In this document: positions 19,073 to 27,948 of the stretch, piece after piece
Position numbering within the stretch: the stretch's first letter is position 1
Layout: each line of letters opens with the position of its first letter
NCBI GenBank assembly: GCA_041583495.1
Contig: JBFHFS010000007.1
Coordinates: 66,711-130,710, forward strand
DNA length: 64,000 nucleotides
From: JBFHFS01 sp041583495
GTDB lineage: Bacteria > Bacteroidota > Bacteroidia > Bacteroidales > Marinilabiliaceae
Direction: 5' to 3'
The notes under the pieces: generated by a model
What the model saw: the letters and a program-made list of their open reading frames with translations, nothing else
What the model was told of the DNA's origin: nothing
Databases searched by the model: none
Program-made: the position numbers and the translations under genes

Positions 19073-21334
19073 TTATGGCAGGTCGAGATCCTTCGATACC
19101 GGCCAAAAGGCTCTATCCACGCCAAAAGTTTTGGAGGGAACAGGACCCATTTCAAACTCCAGGGTTCCGCCGGCGGCCAGGGTTTTAAATCCGAGATAGG
19201 ATTGTCTCAGGGGTTGACCGTTAAGCCATATGTTTTGAATATACTTGTTTTGGGAACTGTTATTCCGGGCTACCACCGTAAGGGTTTTTCCTCCTCCCAG
19301 CTTTATTACGGCCTCATCCACCATAGGACTTCCAAAGACCCAATCGCCTCCGGCAGGGGCTACCTGGTAAAAGCCGAGTGCCGACAACACGTACCAGGCC
19401 GACATCTGGCCCACATCTTCATTCCCTGACAAGCCGGCAGGTTGATCGGAATAGAGGGTCGTCATCACCTCCCTGACTTTTTCAGCCGTTTTCCAGGGTT
19501 GCCCCACGAAAGGGTACAAATAGAGAATATGATGGCTGGGCTCATTGCCATGGGCATACTGCCCAATGAGCCCGGTTACGTCGGGAGCTCCCTCTACGTG
19601 CTCATCCACCAAAAACAAGGAATCCAGCTTAGCTGTAAAATCCTCCTCCGACCAAAACAAGGAGATGAGGCCATTCACATCGTGAGGCACCAACCAGGTA
19701 TACTGCCAGGCATTACCCTCGGTATAATCGGCAATACTCAACGGATCGAAAGGCGTTTTAAACTGCCGGTTTGAATCCAGAGGGCGAAGAAGCCTTGTTT
19801 CCGGATCGAAATAGTGCTGATAAGCCCGGCTTCGATTCAAAAAATAGTGATAATCGGCCTCTTTCCCCAGTTTTTTGGCCACCTGGGCCACCGACCAATC
19901 GGCCAGCCCATATTCCAGTGCTTTGGCTACCGACCGGTAGGCTTTATCGAAGGGGATGTACCCATATTCTTTCATCCAATTGAGTCCCCGTTCATCCAGC
20001 ATTGCTGAAGTCTTCATAGCTTCATAGGCCTGTTGATTATCAACAGGAAACTCCTTAAGCACCATATCTGCCAAAACGGCCACCCCCGGATTGCCCACCA
20101 TGGCATTGGTTTCATTGGCCATCATATGCCAAACGGGTAACTTGCCCTGCTGATGAAAGATATTAAGCATGGTTTGGGCCACATCAGGCACCACCTCCGG
20201 GTGCACCAGGGTCATTAACGGGTGAGCGGCCCGGTAGGTATCCCATAAGGAGAAGGTGGTATAATTTACAAACCCGCTGTGGCGGTGGATTTGCCGATCG
20301 GTTCCGAAATAATCACCATTCACATCACAAAATACCGAAGGCGCCACCATGGTATGGTAGAAGGCTGTATAGAAGGTTCGCAACAAGTGCTCATCAGCGG
20401 AAGTAATCCGAATATTACTCAAGGCCCGGTTCCATTGGGCATCGGCTTCCCGCACGGTTTGGTCAAAATCCCATCCCGGCAATTCCACCCGCATATTCAG
20501 CCGGGCATTTTCGATACTCACCGGGGAGATGGCCACCTTCACCAAAACCGATTCTCCCGGGCGTGTGGAAAACCCAGCCACTCCATAGGCGTTTGGGGTA
20601 TGCATCTTTTTCCCATTATGGTCATCAACGCCCTCAAAAACCTGGAAGGTGTTGATCGGTTTTGAAAACACAGCCGTAAAATAGACCCTATGGTGGTTGG
20701 CCCAGCCATGGGAGGTTCGATATCCCGAGATACAGGTGTCATTTTCCTGAATCAGATACACTTCTCCAGGGATATCTTGCAAGCCATGTTCCAGGTCGAT
20801 GATCACTTTGGCATCATCCGACCGGGGAAAAGTATACTTATGAAAACCCACACGCCTGGTGGATGTCAGCTCCACATCCACATCAAACCTATCGAGATGC
20901 ACCTGGTAGTAACCTGCCCGCACTTCTTCATTCTGATGAGAAAAATGGGAAAACAAACCCGATTTATCATCGTCTATTTCGCCTCGTCTCAAAGACACCG
21001 GTCCCACGGCGGGCATAAGGGAGATATCGCCTAAATCGGCACTTCCCGTGCCACTCAGGTGAGTATGGGCAAACCCTATAATCAAAGAATCGCTGTAATG
21101 ATAACCCGAGCACCAGTCCCACCCTTGCGAGTATTGCGTGGGGCCCAGCTGAACGGCCCCGAAGGGCACATTCGCCCCCAGAAACACATGCCCATGGCCC
21201 CCGGTGCCAATAAGGGGATCCACATACCGGGTAAGTGAAGGTTCTTCAATAGGGTTTCTATCCCCTGAATGTGCACAGGAAACGGACACAAACAACCACG
21301 AGAGACAAAGACAGAAAAACGATACGTGCTTCAT
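19073..21334 (-). CDS. GH92 exo-alpha-mannosidase (canonical catalytic acid)
   Basis: A 753-residue secreted lipoprotein (leader ending FVSVSCAH, Cys20) of family GH92, calcium-dependent inverting exo-alpha-mannosidases acting on N-glycans and mannoproteins. It opens with YVDPLIGTGGHGHVF. HGNEPSHH carries Glu598, the position of the general acid in studied members, and LSGNEDVGQMSAWY carries the base region. The C-terminal beta domain ends near residue 735 and no extra binding module is attached. It lies three bases after the stop of the upstream GH20 gene, so translation is probably coupled. The linkage (alpha-1,2, 1,3, 1,4 or 1,6) cannot be read with confidence. Compare the second GH92 in this window, which has Gln at the acid position. 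Confidence 0.93.
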   Translation of the reverse strand: MKHVSFFCLCLSWLFVSVSCAHSGDRNPIEEPSLTRYVDPLIGTGGHGHVFLGANVPFGAVQLGPTQYSQGWDWCSGYHYSDSLIIGFAHTHLSGTGSADLGDISLMPAVGPVSLRRGEIDDDKSGLFSHFSHQNEEVRAGYYQVHLDRFDVDVELTSTRRVGFHKYTFPRSDDAKVIIDLEHGLQDIPGEVYLIQENDTCISGYRTSHGWANHHRVYFTAVFSKPINTFQVFEGVDDHNGKKMHTPNAYGVAGFSTRPGESVLVKVAISPVSIENARLNMRVELPGWDFDQTVREADAQWNRALSNIRITSADEHLLRTFYTAFYHTMVAPSVFCDVNGDYFGTDRQIHRHSGFVNYTTFSLWDTYRAAHPLMTLVHPEVVPDVAQTMLNIFHQQGKLPVWHMMANETNAMVGNPGVAVLADMVLKEFPVDNQQAYEAMKTSAMLDERGLNWMKEYGYIPFDKAYRSVAKALEYGLADWSVAQVAKKLGKEADYHYFLNRSRAYQHYFDPETRLLRPLDSNRQFKTPFDPLSIADYTEGNAWQYTWLVPHDVNGLISLFWSEEDFTAKLDSLFLVDEHVEGAPDVTGLIGQYAHGNEPSHHILYLYPFVGQPWKTAEKVREVMTTLYSDQPAGLSGNEDVGQMSAWYVLSALGFYQVAPAGGDWVFGSPMVDEAVIKLGGGKTLTVVARNNSSQNKYIQNIWLNGQPLRQSYLGFKTLAAGGTLEFEMGPVPSKTFGVDRAFWPVSKDLDLP

Positions 21335-21337
21335 ATC

Positions 21338-24103
21338 TTATTCCTTTTTAGGGGCCTCAAAAACCATGATCTCATTAATATGAACACCCCGGTTCACACT
21401 GTTTTTAAGCACCCTAAGTTTTATATATCGGGCTAATGTGGGTTTTATCCGGTGTTCAAGCCCTTCTTTAGGGGCCACCTGGGTGGTTTGACTTCTATCC
21501 ACCACCTCCTGCCAATCGATGCCATCGCTCGACACCCCAATCACATATTGGTAATACCGGCGACCATCGTAATAAGGCACTACTTTTATCCGGTCGATTA
21601 CGTGAGGACTCTCTAAATCGATTTCCAGCGATTGAGGAAATGGACCCGTATGCCAGCCGGAAGCATTCCCGGTATTTCCATCAACGATATAGCGGGCAAA
21701 CATGCCCCCTTCAACCGGGGCCGTGGTTGAAACCGGCTTATTAATCGCCAGATTCCAATTCGCCAGCTGGGCCGGATAAATAGAAACCGGTTGCCTGAAG
21801 AGATGACTCACTTCATCAACCTCTTTATGTTGAGATATGGGTAAAACAAACGACTCAAACGGCTCAAAAGCGTTAGCCCCCGGCCTTTTAATCATGATGT
21901 TTAACTCATTGAACACGAAGCGATAAAAATAGTGTATGGCAAATGGGAAAATCCCCTTCTTGAGATCCACCTTAACGAGATTCTCTTCGCCTAACACCAG
22001 GTTACGGGCAATCAGAAACTCATCGAGATACAACTCTCCCCCGCCGTCTTTGGCCCGTAATTTTATCTGATAAGTTCCATCCTCCGGCAATTGAAGTTGT
22101 CCTTTCATGACGATGGCATAAGAATTCCACAGATCCTCGGGTCGGGTATCCACATGCCCCAGAGGTTTAATATCGGGGAAGGTGCGATTAATCTCCGCCA
22201 CCCTGTCGGGCGATGTAAAACCAATGAACCCCCAACGGTCGGATTGAAGGGTTGAGAAGTCAGGCATGTCGGGCCAGTTAAAGCCTTCTTTCACCGAGTA
22301 GGCCTGGAAGGTATAGGCCGGCTCGATTTTATAATACCGTTTTTGAGTCACCCCACCCAGGGGGGAATTGTCTTCCGCGAAAAGCTGAGCCGATACGGTA
22401 GTCGTTTCCGAAATGTAAAAAGGAGAAGAATATTCCTTCGATTTCCCATTGGGAAAATCATCGTAGCTATTATGCACCGTATAGCGAATGGTACCGGGAA
22501 TACTGCTTTGCATCGAGATACAGACCGAATCGGCAAAATTGCGACGACTCCCGGGCAGAAGTCCCTGGTCGCTGATTTCTACCGGTTCAATAACATTTTT
22601 AATCCCTTCCTGAACCGGGGTCAACACCTGCTTAAAGTCTTCGAAGGTTTCTCCCCCGGCGGGATTCCATATTCGTTGGCTAATTACTGGCATCAATTCC
22701 GATAATAGCGGCATGACCAATTCATGCTTGTGCTCCCAGAAACAAATCTGAGCCCCTATCACCGGCTGATCATCGGCCAATTGGATGGTAGGGATACTAT
22801 TTTTCCAATGGTCAAATTTCCGGTAATTCCAGGCAAAGGCTTTTTCCTGACTGGTAACCCTGTTTTGCGTAGGCACAATGTAGAGGGGCATCCAGGTGGC
22901 ATTTATAATGTCGTAGCCATTTTTGATCAGGGATTGCGGGGTTTGATAAGAAGTGTTCCAGGCATTCACAATCATATTTTTGGGCAGGGGAGCATTCTCG
23001 GTTCCATCTCCAGCAAACCCTTCCCATATGATGGATTGGCGATGGTGCTTATTCACGATGGCATTGACCCGTCCTATAAAATGGACAAACAGCTCTTCCA
23101 GGTTTCCCTCCATGGCTAATTTCAGATGGTGTTTTTTACAATAATCCTGGTAACCCGGGTCGCTCAGCAAAGGGCGAGCCCAGACTTCGTCTCCCCCCAG
23201 ATGAATATAGGGACTATGGGGGAATAGTTCTATCATCTCTACCACCAGGGCTTCGTAACCCTCATAGGTTTTTTCGCTGACCATGTTCACCATCCCGGCC
23301 CTTCGGTACTCTCCGGTATTGGGGTCTTTACTGGCAAAGACCTCCGGCACTTTGGATACCAGTTGCCCGGCATGTCCGGGCACATCGATCTCTGGAATCA
23401 GGATAATCCCCAATTCATGGGCATGCTTTACGATCTCCTTAATCTCACCAGGGGTATAATGCCGGCGGCTGCCATCCCTATTCACCGAAGGAAGGTTTTT
23501 AAAGGTCCTGGAGGGTAACACATAAGACTCCATATCACTCAAATGCAAATGCAGATGATTGAATTTATAGAGATGCATCAAATCCAGGGTCTGATGCACC
23601 ACATGAGCCGGAATCCAGGCCCTGGCCAGATCGAGCAAAACGCCCCTGAATTTTAGCTCAGGGGAATCGTTTATTTCAAGTTTGGGCAACTTTAGGTTCC
23701 CATCCTCTTTGGTGATTAACTGAAGGAGAGAAGAAGCCCCCAGGGTAAAGCCTTCGTAGCTGGCGGCCGTTACCCGGGCTTTTTTATCGACATGAATCGC
23801 GTAAGCCTGGTCGGACAGGGTCGAATCAATAACAAATTCAATGGCAGTAGAAGAACCTGCAGACTCTTTACAGGACAACTTTATCCCTGTTTTCAGAAAA
23901 ATATTGCGAGACAAGATCCTTGCAACAGGTAAATCTCCGACTCCGGATACCGCAATATTATCAGAAGAGGAAATGGTTAATACGCCTCTTTTCATCTCTA
24001 CTTGCTGGGGGGCAGGGATCACGTGAGCTACCTGAGCGGAAACCACTTCCACATAAAAGAAGATAAAGATGAAAATTAGAAAAGTCTTAAAATAGTTGCT
24101 CAT
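21338..24103 (-). CDS. GH20 beta-N-acetylhexosaminidase with PA14-like and discoidin modules
   Basis: A 921-residue secreted enzyme of family GH20 that removes terminal beta-GlcNAc or beta-GalNAc by substrate-assisted catalysis. A signal peptide is cleaved after VVSAQ (about 24). The GH20 N-terminal domain (25-150) leads to a TIM barrel (150-500) with the catalytic pair Asp305-Glu306 in HLGGDEVW and the motifs LHLSDMESY and IPEIDVPGHAG. Then come a chitobiase-C-like beta domain (RYTVHNSYDD), a PA14-like domain (YAIVMKGQLQLPEDGTYQI) and a C-terminal F5/8 type C (discoidin) domain ending near GVHINEIMVF. The extra modules suggest binding to a polymer or surface glycan. It sits between sulfatase and GH92 with short gaps. 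Confidence 0.93.
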   Translation of the reverse strand: MSNYFKTFLIFIFIFFYVEVVSAQVAHVIPAPQQVEMKRGVLTISSSDNIAVSGVGDLPVARILSRNIFLKTGIKLSCKESAGSSTAIEFVIDSTLSDQAYAIHVDKKARVTAASYEGFTLGASSLLQLITKEDGNLKLPKLEINDSPELKFRGVLLDLARAWIPAHVVHQTLDLMHLYKFNHLHLHLSDMESYVLPSRTFKNLPSVNRDGSRRHYTPGEIKEIVKHAHELGIILIPEIDVPGHAGQLVSKVPEVFASKDPNTGEYRRAGMVNMVSEKTYEGYEALVVEMIELFPHSPYIHLGGDEVWARPLLSDPGYQDYCKKHHLKLAMEGNLEELFVHFIGRVNAIVNKHHRQSIIWEGFAGDGTENAPLPKNMIVNAWNTSYQTPQSLIKNGYDIINATWMPLYIVPTQNRVTSQEKAFAWNYRKFDHWKNSIPTIQLADDQPVIGAQICFWEHKHELVMPLLSELMPVISQRIWNPAGGETFEDFKQVLTPVQEGIKNVIEPVEISDQGLLPGSRRNFADSVCISMQSSIPGTIRYTVHNSYDDFPNGKSKEYSSPFYISETTTVSAQLFAEDNSPLGGVTQKRYYKIEPAYTFQAYSVKEGFNWPDMPDFSTLQSDRWGFIGFTSPDRVAEINRTFPDIKPLGHVDTRPEDLWNSYAIVMKGQLQLPEDGTYQIKLRAKDGGGELYLDEFLIARNLVLGEENLVKVDLKKGIFPFAIHYFYRFVFNELNIMIKRPGANAFEPFESFVLPISQHKEVDEVSHLFRQPVSIYPAQLANWNLAINKPVSTTAPVEGGMFARYIVDGNTGNASGWHTGPFPQSLEIDLESPHVIDRIKVVPYYDGRRYYQYVIGVSSDGIDWQEVVDRSQTTQVAPKEGLEHRIKPTLARYIKLRVLKNSVNRGVHINEIMVFEAPKKE

Positions 24104-24151
24104 ATTTGAGATGCCATTTATAAATTATCATTGTATCCTTTACCGGGAATA

Positions 24152-25570
24152 TTATTTTTCTCTGGGATATTGATCCATCACATCAGTCAACTCTTTCACA
24201 AGCTCAGGATGTTCAGAAGCAACATTATTCTTTTCGGATTTATCGGTTGACAAATCATATAACTCAATGGCTCGTTGATCCGGTTCGCCTTTTCCCAAAC
24301 GTACCACCTTCCAGTTGCCCTTGCGCACAGCTTGACGAGGAAGACCTGCATAAAACTCCCAATACAAATAGTCGTGTTTGGGTTGATTAATGGTATCGTC
24401 GAGTAAGGTGTACAGATAGGAGAGTCCATCGCTGCTCGGAGGGGTCTGTATCCCTGCCAGGTCGCAGGCGGTAGGCATAAAATCCCAAAAGGCTGACACA
24501 TGGTTGGTTACCCCGGGCATGATTTTCCCAGGCCATCTAACGATGAAAGGAATTCGGATGCCCCCTTCATACAAATCGCGTTTCATGCCTCTTAAACCAC
24601 CATTACTGTTAAAAAAGGCAGGGCTCCAGTGCCCTTCACTGTGCGGCCCGTTATCGGAAGAAAAAATGACCAACGTCTCCTCATCAATTCCTTTCTCGGC
24701 AAGTTTGGCCAAAATCTGGCCTACATAACTATCCAGACGGGAGATCATGGCTGCCCCGGCCTTTTTGGCTTCGGGCCAAGCTTCATCGGCATAAATGCCC
24801 AGATCGGGCACTTCCATCCCATGTTGATTAATCAACCAGCTTTCGTTATTGGCATGAGGGATGGTGTAAGCCAGGTACAAGTAAAAGGGATTTCTTCCAG
24901 TGGTATCCAAAAAGGCCAGCGCTTTTTCGGTAAACAAATCGTTGGAATACTCTTTTTTATCCACCGCCGCATTTCCAATGCCCACGGCATAATGGGTCGA
25001 ATCCTGGATATAGATCACCTTATTTTCCAGAGGGTATTTCTTCCCATTTTCCATCAAATAATCCGGATAATAGTTATGGGCCCGAATTTGATCGTAATAG
25101 CCAAAGGAGTAGTCGAATCCCTGGTCGTTGGCATACCCTGTAGTGCCCACATTACCCAACCCCCATTTTCCAATTACAGCCGTCGTATAGCCGGCGGCTT
25201 TAAGCATTTCGGCCACGGTCACATCCTCTTTTTTTATGGGTTTTTCCATCGATTTGATGGTGGCGTGTCCATTGTGCTGTCCGGTCATCAAACAATTCCG
25301 GGAGGGGGCACAAACCGTTTCTCCGGCATAGTGCTGTGTAAAACGTTTTCCTTCGGCGGCCAATTGGTCGATATTAGGGGTTTTAATCTCCGGCTGCCCG
25401 TAGCAACCCAAATCACCATAGCCCATATCGTCGGCCAGGATAAAAATGATATTGGGTTTGGAAGCCACCGCTTTCTGGAAAGCGGATTTCTCTCTCCCGC
25501 AGGAGCCCATCAAAGTCATCAGTCCCAAAAAGGATACCAGTACAAATACATTATTTTTAATGGAAATCAT
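24152..25570 (-). CDS. S1-family sulfatase (formylglycine type)
   Basis: A 472-residue lipoprotein (lipobox LMGSC, Cys24) of the arylsulfatase-like S1 family, which removes sulfate esters from sugars. The metal-binding start NIIFILADDMGYGDLG and the formylglycine motif Cys87-Ala-Pro-Ser-Arg91 are intact, followed by MTGQHNGHAT. Later motifs GKWGLGN and FSSDNGPHSEGH supply other active-site residues. The Cys type needs an aerobic or anaerobic formylglycine-generating enzyme, none of which is encoded in the window. Lying between two GH20 genes, it probably desulfates a GlcNAc or GalNAc so the hexosaminidases can act. That sugar preference is inference. Confidence 0.92.
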   Translation of the reverse strand: MISIKNNVFVLVSFLGLMTLMGSCGREKSAFQKAVASKPNIIFILADDMGYGDLGCYGQPEIKTPNIDQLAAEGKRFTQHYAGETVCAPSRNCLMTGQHNGHATIKSMEKPIKKEDVTVAEMLKAAGYTTAVIGKWGLGNVGTTGYANDQGFDYSFGYYDQIRAHNYYPDYLMENGKKYPLENKVIYIQDSTHYAVGIGNAAVDKKEYSNDLFTEKALAFLDTTGRNPFYLYLAYTIPHANNESWLINQHGMEVPDLGIYADEAWPEAKKAGAAMISRLDSYVGQILAKLAEKGIDEETLVIFSSDNGPHSEGHWSPAFFNSNGGLRGMKRDLYEGGIRIPFIVRWPGKIMPGVTNHVSAFWDFMPTACDLAGIQTPPSSDGLSYLYTLLDDTINQPKHDYLYWEFYAGLPRQAVRKGNWKVVRLGKGEPDQRAIELYDLSTDKSEKNNVASEHPELVKELTDVMDQYPREK

Positions 25571-25583
25571 GAAAAACTATGTT

Positions 25584-27875
25584 TTATTGATTAACAGGCG
25601 TAATAAGATTTTCGAAGGGTTCAAAATCGGGCATAGCCGAAGTCTTGTATAAGATGCTCAGTTGATTTTGAATCTCCTTATAAAAATATTTTATCCGGAA
25701 GGTATGGGGTCCTTTTCCCAGATCGACAGTAAAGTTTTCCGGTTCGTTTTTAAAATTGACCCCTTTAGCCACAAGTGCGTCATCAATGTACAATTCAGCC
25801 AGGCCGTCATGGGTTTGAACCCGCAACTGATAGGGACCGGCGTCCTCGCAGAACAGGTGACCTTCCAATTCCAGGGCATAGGGGTTATAAAGGTCCTGGA
25901 AGCGAATTTCGATATGCCCCTCTCTTTTCACCTTGGCGAAAAGCTCCCCGTTAATTTTATCCAGTCTTTCAGGGGTCATTCGCCCTGAAACCCCTTCACG
26001 CATGACACTCAGCTGAGAGAAGTCGGGCATACGGGTCCATCCGTTGGCGGGTGCCGGCCCTAAAACTCGATAGTGATAAATGGGATCTATTTTTTGAAAG
26101 TACTTTTGCACCGGATACCCCATAGGCTTCCCCTGCGCATCAAACAGCTGAGCGGTAACAATGACACTCTCATCGATGGAAAAAGGTTCACTGTAGACCT
26201 CTGCCTGGGGCATATCAGGAATTCCCCAATCGCGAGAGGTGGCAAACCGAACCTGTCCTTGCCCACTGGATGCAAGGGTAATAAGAGCACTCTTGTCAAA
26301 GGTTAAATCTTCATTGTGTAACAGACCATCCGCCTGAATGATGACCGGATAGAAAAGTTTACCATAGAGGGCATCGGCCTTTGCGAACCGTTTTTGGTAA
26401 TCCTCAAAGCCGGATTGGAGATGATTACTCCACAAGCGCTCGGAAAAGACGGGGATTCGATCGCGAAACACCGGGATCACCCTGAAGTAGTTTTGCTCCC
26501 AATAGCAAATCTGTCCTCCCAGGATGCCCGAATTAGATTCCAGGTTAATGCCTCCAATCTCAGAATTCCAGTGTCCCCATTGGGTAACGTCCCATCGATA
26601 GGCCTTCTCAGGGGCAGGTGCCAAATTCATGGCCCCCACCATATACCAGGGGATCCAGGTGGCATTCATGATATCATATCCATTGGCAATTAGGCTGTCG
26701 GGCCTGTTATAGGTGGTATTCCATACAATGACTTTAATGTCGCGGGAGATGGTCTCTCTTCCCGCCCCGGTTCCATGAAACCCTTCCCAGACCAGCGATT
26801 TTTTACCGGTGGCTTTTACCATTTGGTTCATCCTGTTAATGAAATGGCAAAACAGTTCGTTGGCATCCCCGCCCAGGGCCGCTTTCAGATTGTGTTTGCG
26901 GCAATATCGCTGATACTCCGGAAGGCTTTTAAGCGCTTCCAGGTAAACCTCATCGCCGCCAAAATGGAGATAAGGACTGGTATAAAAGACCTCTGCCAGC
27001 TGGTTCATGATGTATTCACAGGCCTGGTAGGCCTCCTCCTTAGCGATATTGATCACATAGGTTGGTCTGGCTTTTTTGGTTTGAGGATCCAGGCTCCCAA
27101 AAACCCCGGGATATTTATTCCACAGTTGACCCGAATGGCCGGGCAAATCAATTTCCGGGATGATGGCAATGCCTCTTTGCCGGGCATATTCTACCAGGTG
27201 GTCCAATTCTTCGCGGGTGTAGTATTCACGCGACCCGTCTTCCTTAACCGTTTTCAAATCCGGGAAACGATCCAGCGGAAAGGTAAACCGCCGGTTATCG
27301 GAAAGATGAAGATGCAAATAGGGCACTTTGTAAAACCACAACAGATCAAGGGTCTCTTCGATGGTACTCACCGGATGCCAGAAACGGGCAAGGTCGAGCA
27401 TAGCGGTTCGAAAGGGGTAGTCGGGATCATCCTCGATATGAACATAGGGCAGCGCCACATAAGGGGCCGAATCGGAAAGTAACTGCGTTAAGGTAGCCAC
27501 CCCCCTGGCCATGGCATGGTATTGAGCCGCTTCCACTCTCACCGACTCCGAAACCTCCAAACGATAAGCCTCCCCTGCCAAATTCTCGTCTAAGGCTAAC
27601 GCAATGGTGTTTGGATTTCCAATCAACGCAAGGTCTACACTGGTCTTCAGCTCTAATCCCGCCAGTTTTTTTACCTGGAGGGCAAACAATTGAGCCAAGG
27701 GGCTCAATGCTTTATCGGTCACCACGATGGTGGTTTGCTCATTCAAGAGCAAGCTACCCTTATCGTTAATAACTTCCCGGGGTTGAGGCACCAGGTGGGG
27801 CTCACCGGGGCTAAACGGCTGGCATTGTGCCAGCAAAATCGATAAAAAAACACCTAAAACAACCTTAATTCTCAT
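25584..27875 (-). CDS. GH20 beta-N-acetylhexosaminidase with PA14-like C-terminus
   Basis: A 763-residue lipoprotein (MRIKVVLGVFLSILLAQC, Cys18) of family GH20. The catalytic pair is Asp308-Glu309 in HFGGDEVY, and LHLHLSDNRRFTFP and IPEIDLPGHSGQ mark the barrel. A chitobiase-C-like domain (LASSGQGQVRFATS) and a PA14-like domain (YALELEGHLFCEDAGPYQL) follow, and the protein ends there. It thus resembles the other PA14-carrying GH20 in this locus but lacks its discoidin domain. I chose the ATG at 27873-27875 because it gives an ideal lipoprotein signal. An ATG eight codons upstream is possible. Three GH20 paralogues in one run suggest different linkages or positions on the glycan. It ends 13 bases before the sulfatase start. 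Confidence 0.92.
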   Translation of the reverse strand: MRIKVVLGVFLSILLAQCQPFSPGEPHLVPQPREVINDKGSLLLNEQTTIVVTDKALSPLAQLFALQVKKLAGLELKTSVDLALIGNPNTIALALDENLAGEAYRLEVSESVRVEAAQYHAMARGVATLTQLLSDSAPYVALPYVHIEDDPDYPFRTAMLDLARFWHPVSTIEETLDLLWFYKVPYLHLHLSDNRRFTFPLDRFPDLKTVKEDGSREYYTREELDHLVEYARQRGIAIIPEIDLPGHSGQLWNKYPGVFGSLDPQTKKARPTYVINIAKEEAYQACEYIMNQLAEVFYTSPYLHFGGDEVYLEALKSLPEYQRYCRKHNLKAALGGDANELFCHFINRMNQMVKATGKKSLVWEGFHGTGAGRETISRDIKVIVWNTTYNRPDSLIANGYDIMNATWIPWYMVGAMNLAPAPEKAYRWDVTQWGHWNSEIGGINLESNSGILGGQICYWEQNYFRVIPVFRDRIPVFSERLWSNHLQSGFEDYQKRFAKADALYGKLFYPVIIQADGLLHNEDLTFDKSALITLASSGQGQVRFATSRDWGIPDMPQAEVYSEPFSIDESVIVTAQLFDAQGKPMGYPVQKYFQKIDPIYHYRVLGPAPANGWTRMPDFSQLSVMREGVSGRMTPERLDKINGELFAKVKREGHIEIRFQDLYNPYALELEGHLFCEDAGPYQLRVQTHDGLAELYIDDALVAKGVNFKNEPENFTVDLGKGPHTFRIKYFYKEIQNQLSILYKTSAMPDFEPFENLITPVNQ

Positions 27876-27948
27876 TTTTTCAAATTTTATATTATGCATT
27901 TAACAATCCCTCTCCCAGGTTTTTATCCTCCAAAAGAGATATTCCTTC

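Noticed and set aside
24629..25594. 321-codon open frame on the plus strand
   Set aside because: It is antisense to the complete sulfatase gene and reads as low-complexity, histidine- and isoleucine-rich sequence without domain motifs. It is a by-product of codon use in the real gene.
26775..27482. 235-codon open frame on the plus strand
   Set aside because: It is fully antisense to the GH20 gene with intact catalytic motifs and has no independent signal. Similar antisense frames at 28528-29244 and 31146-31853 were rejected for the same reason.
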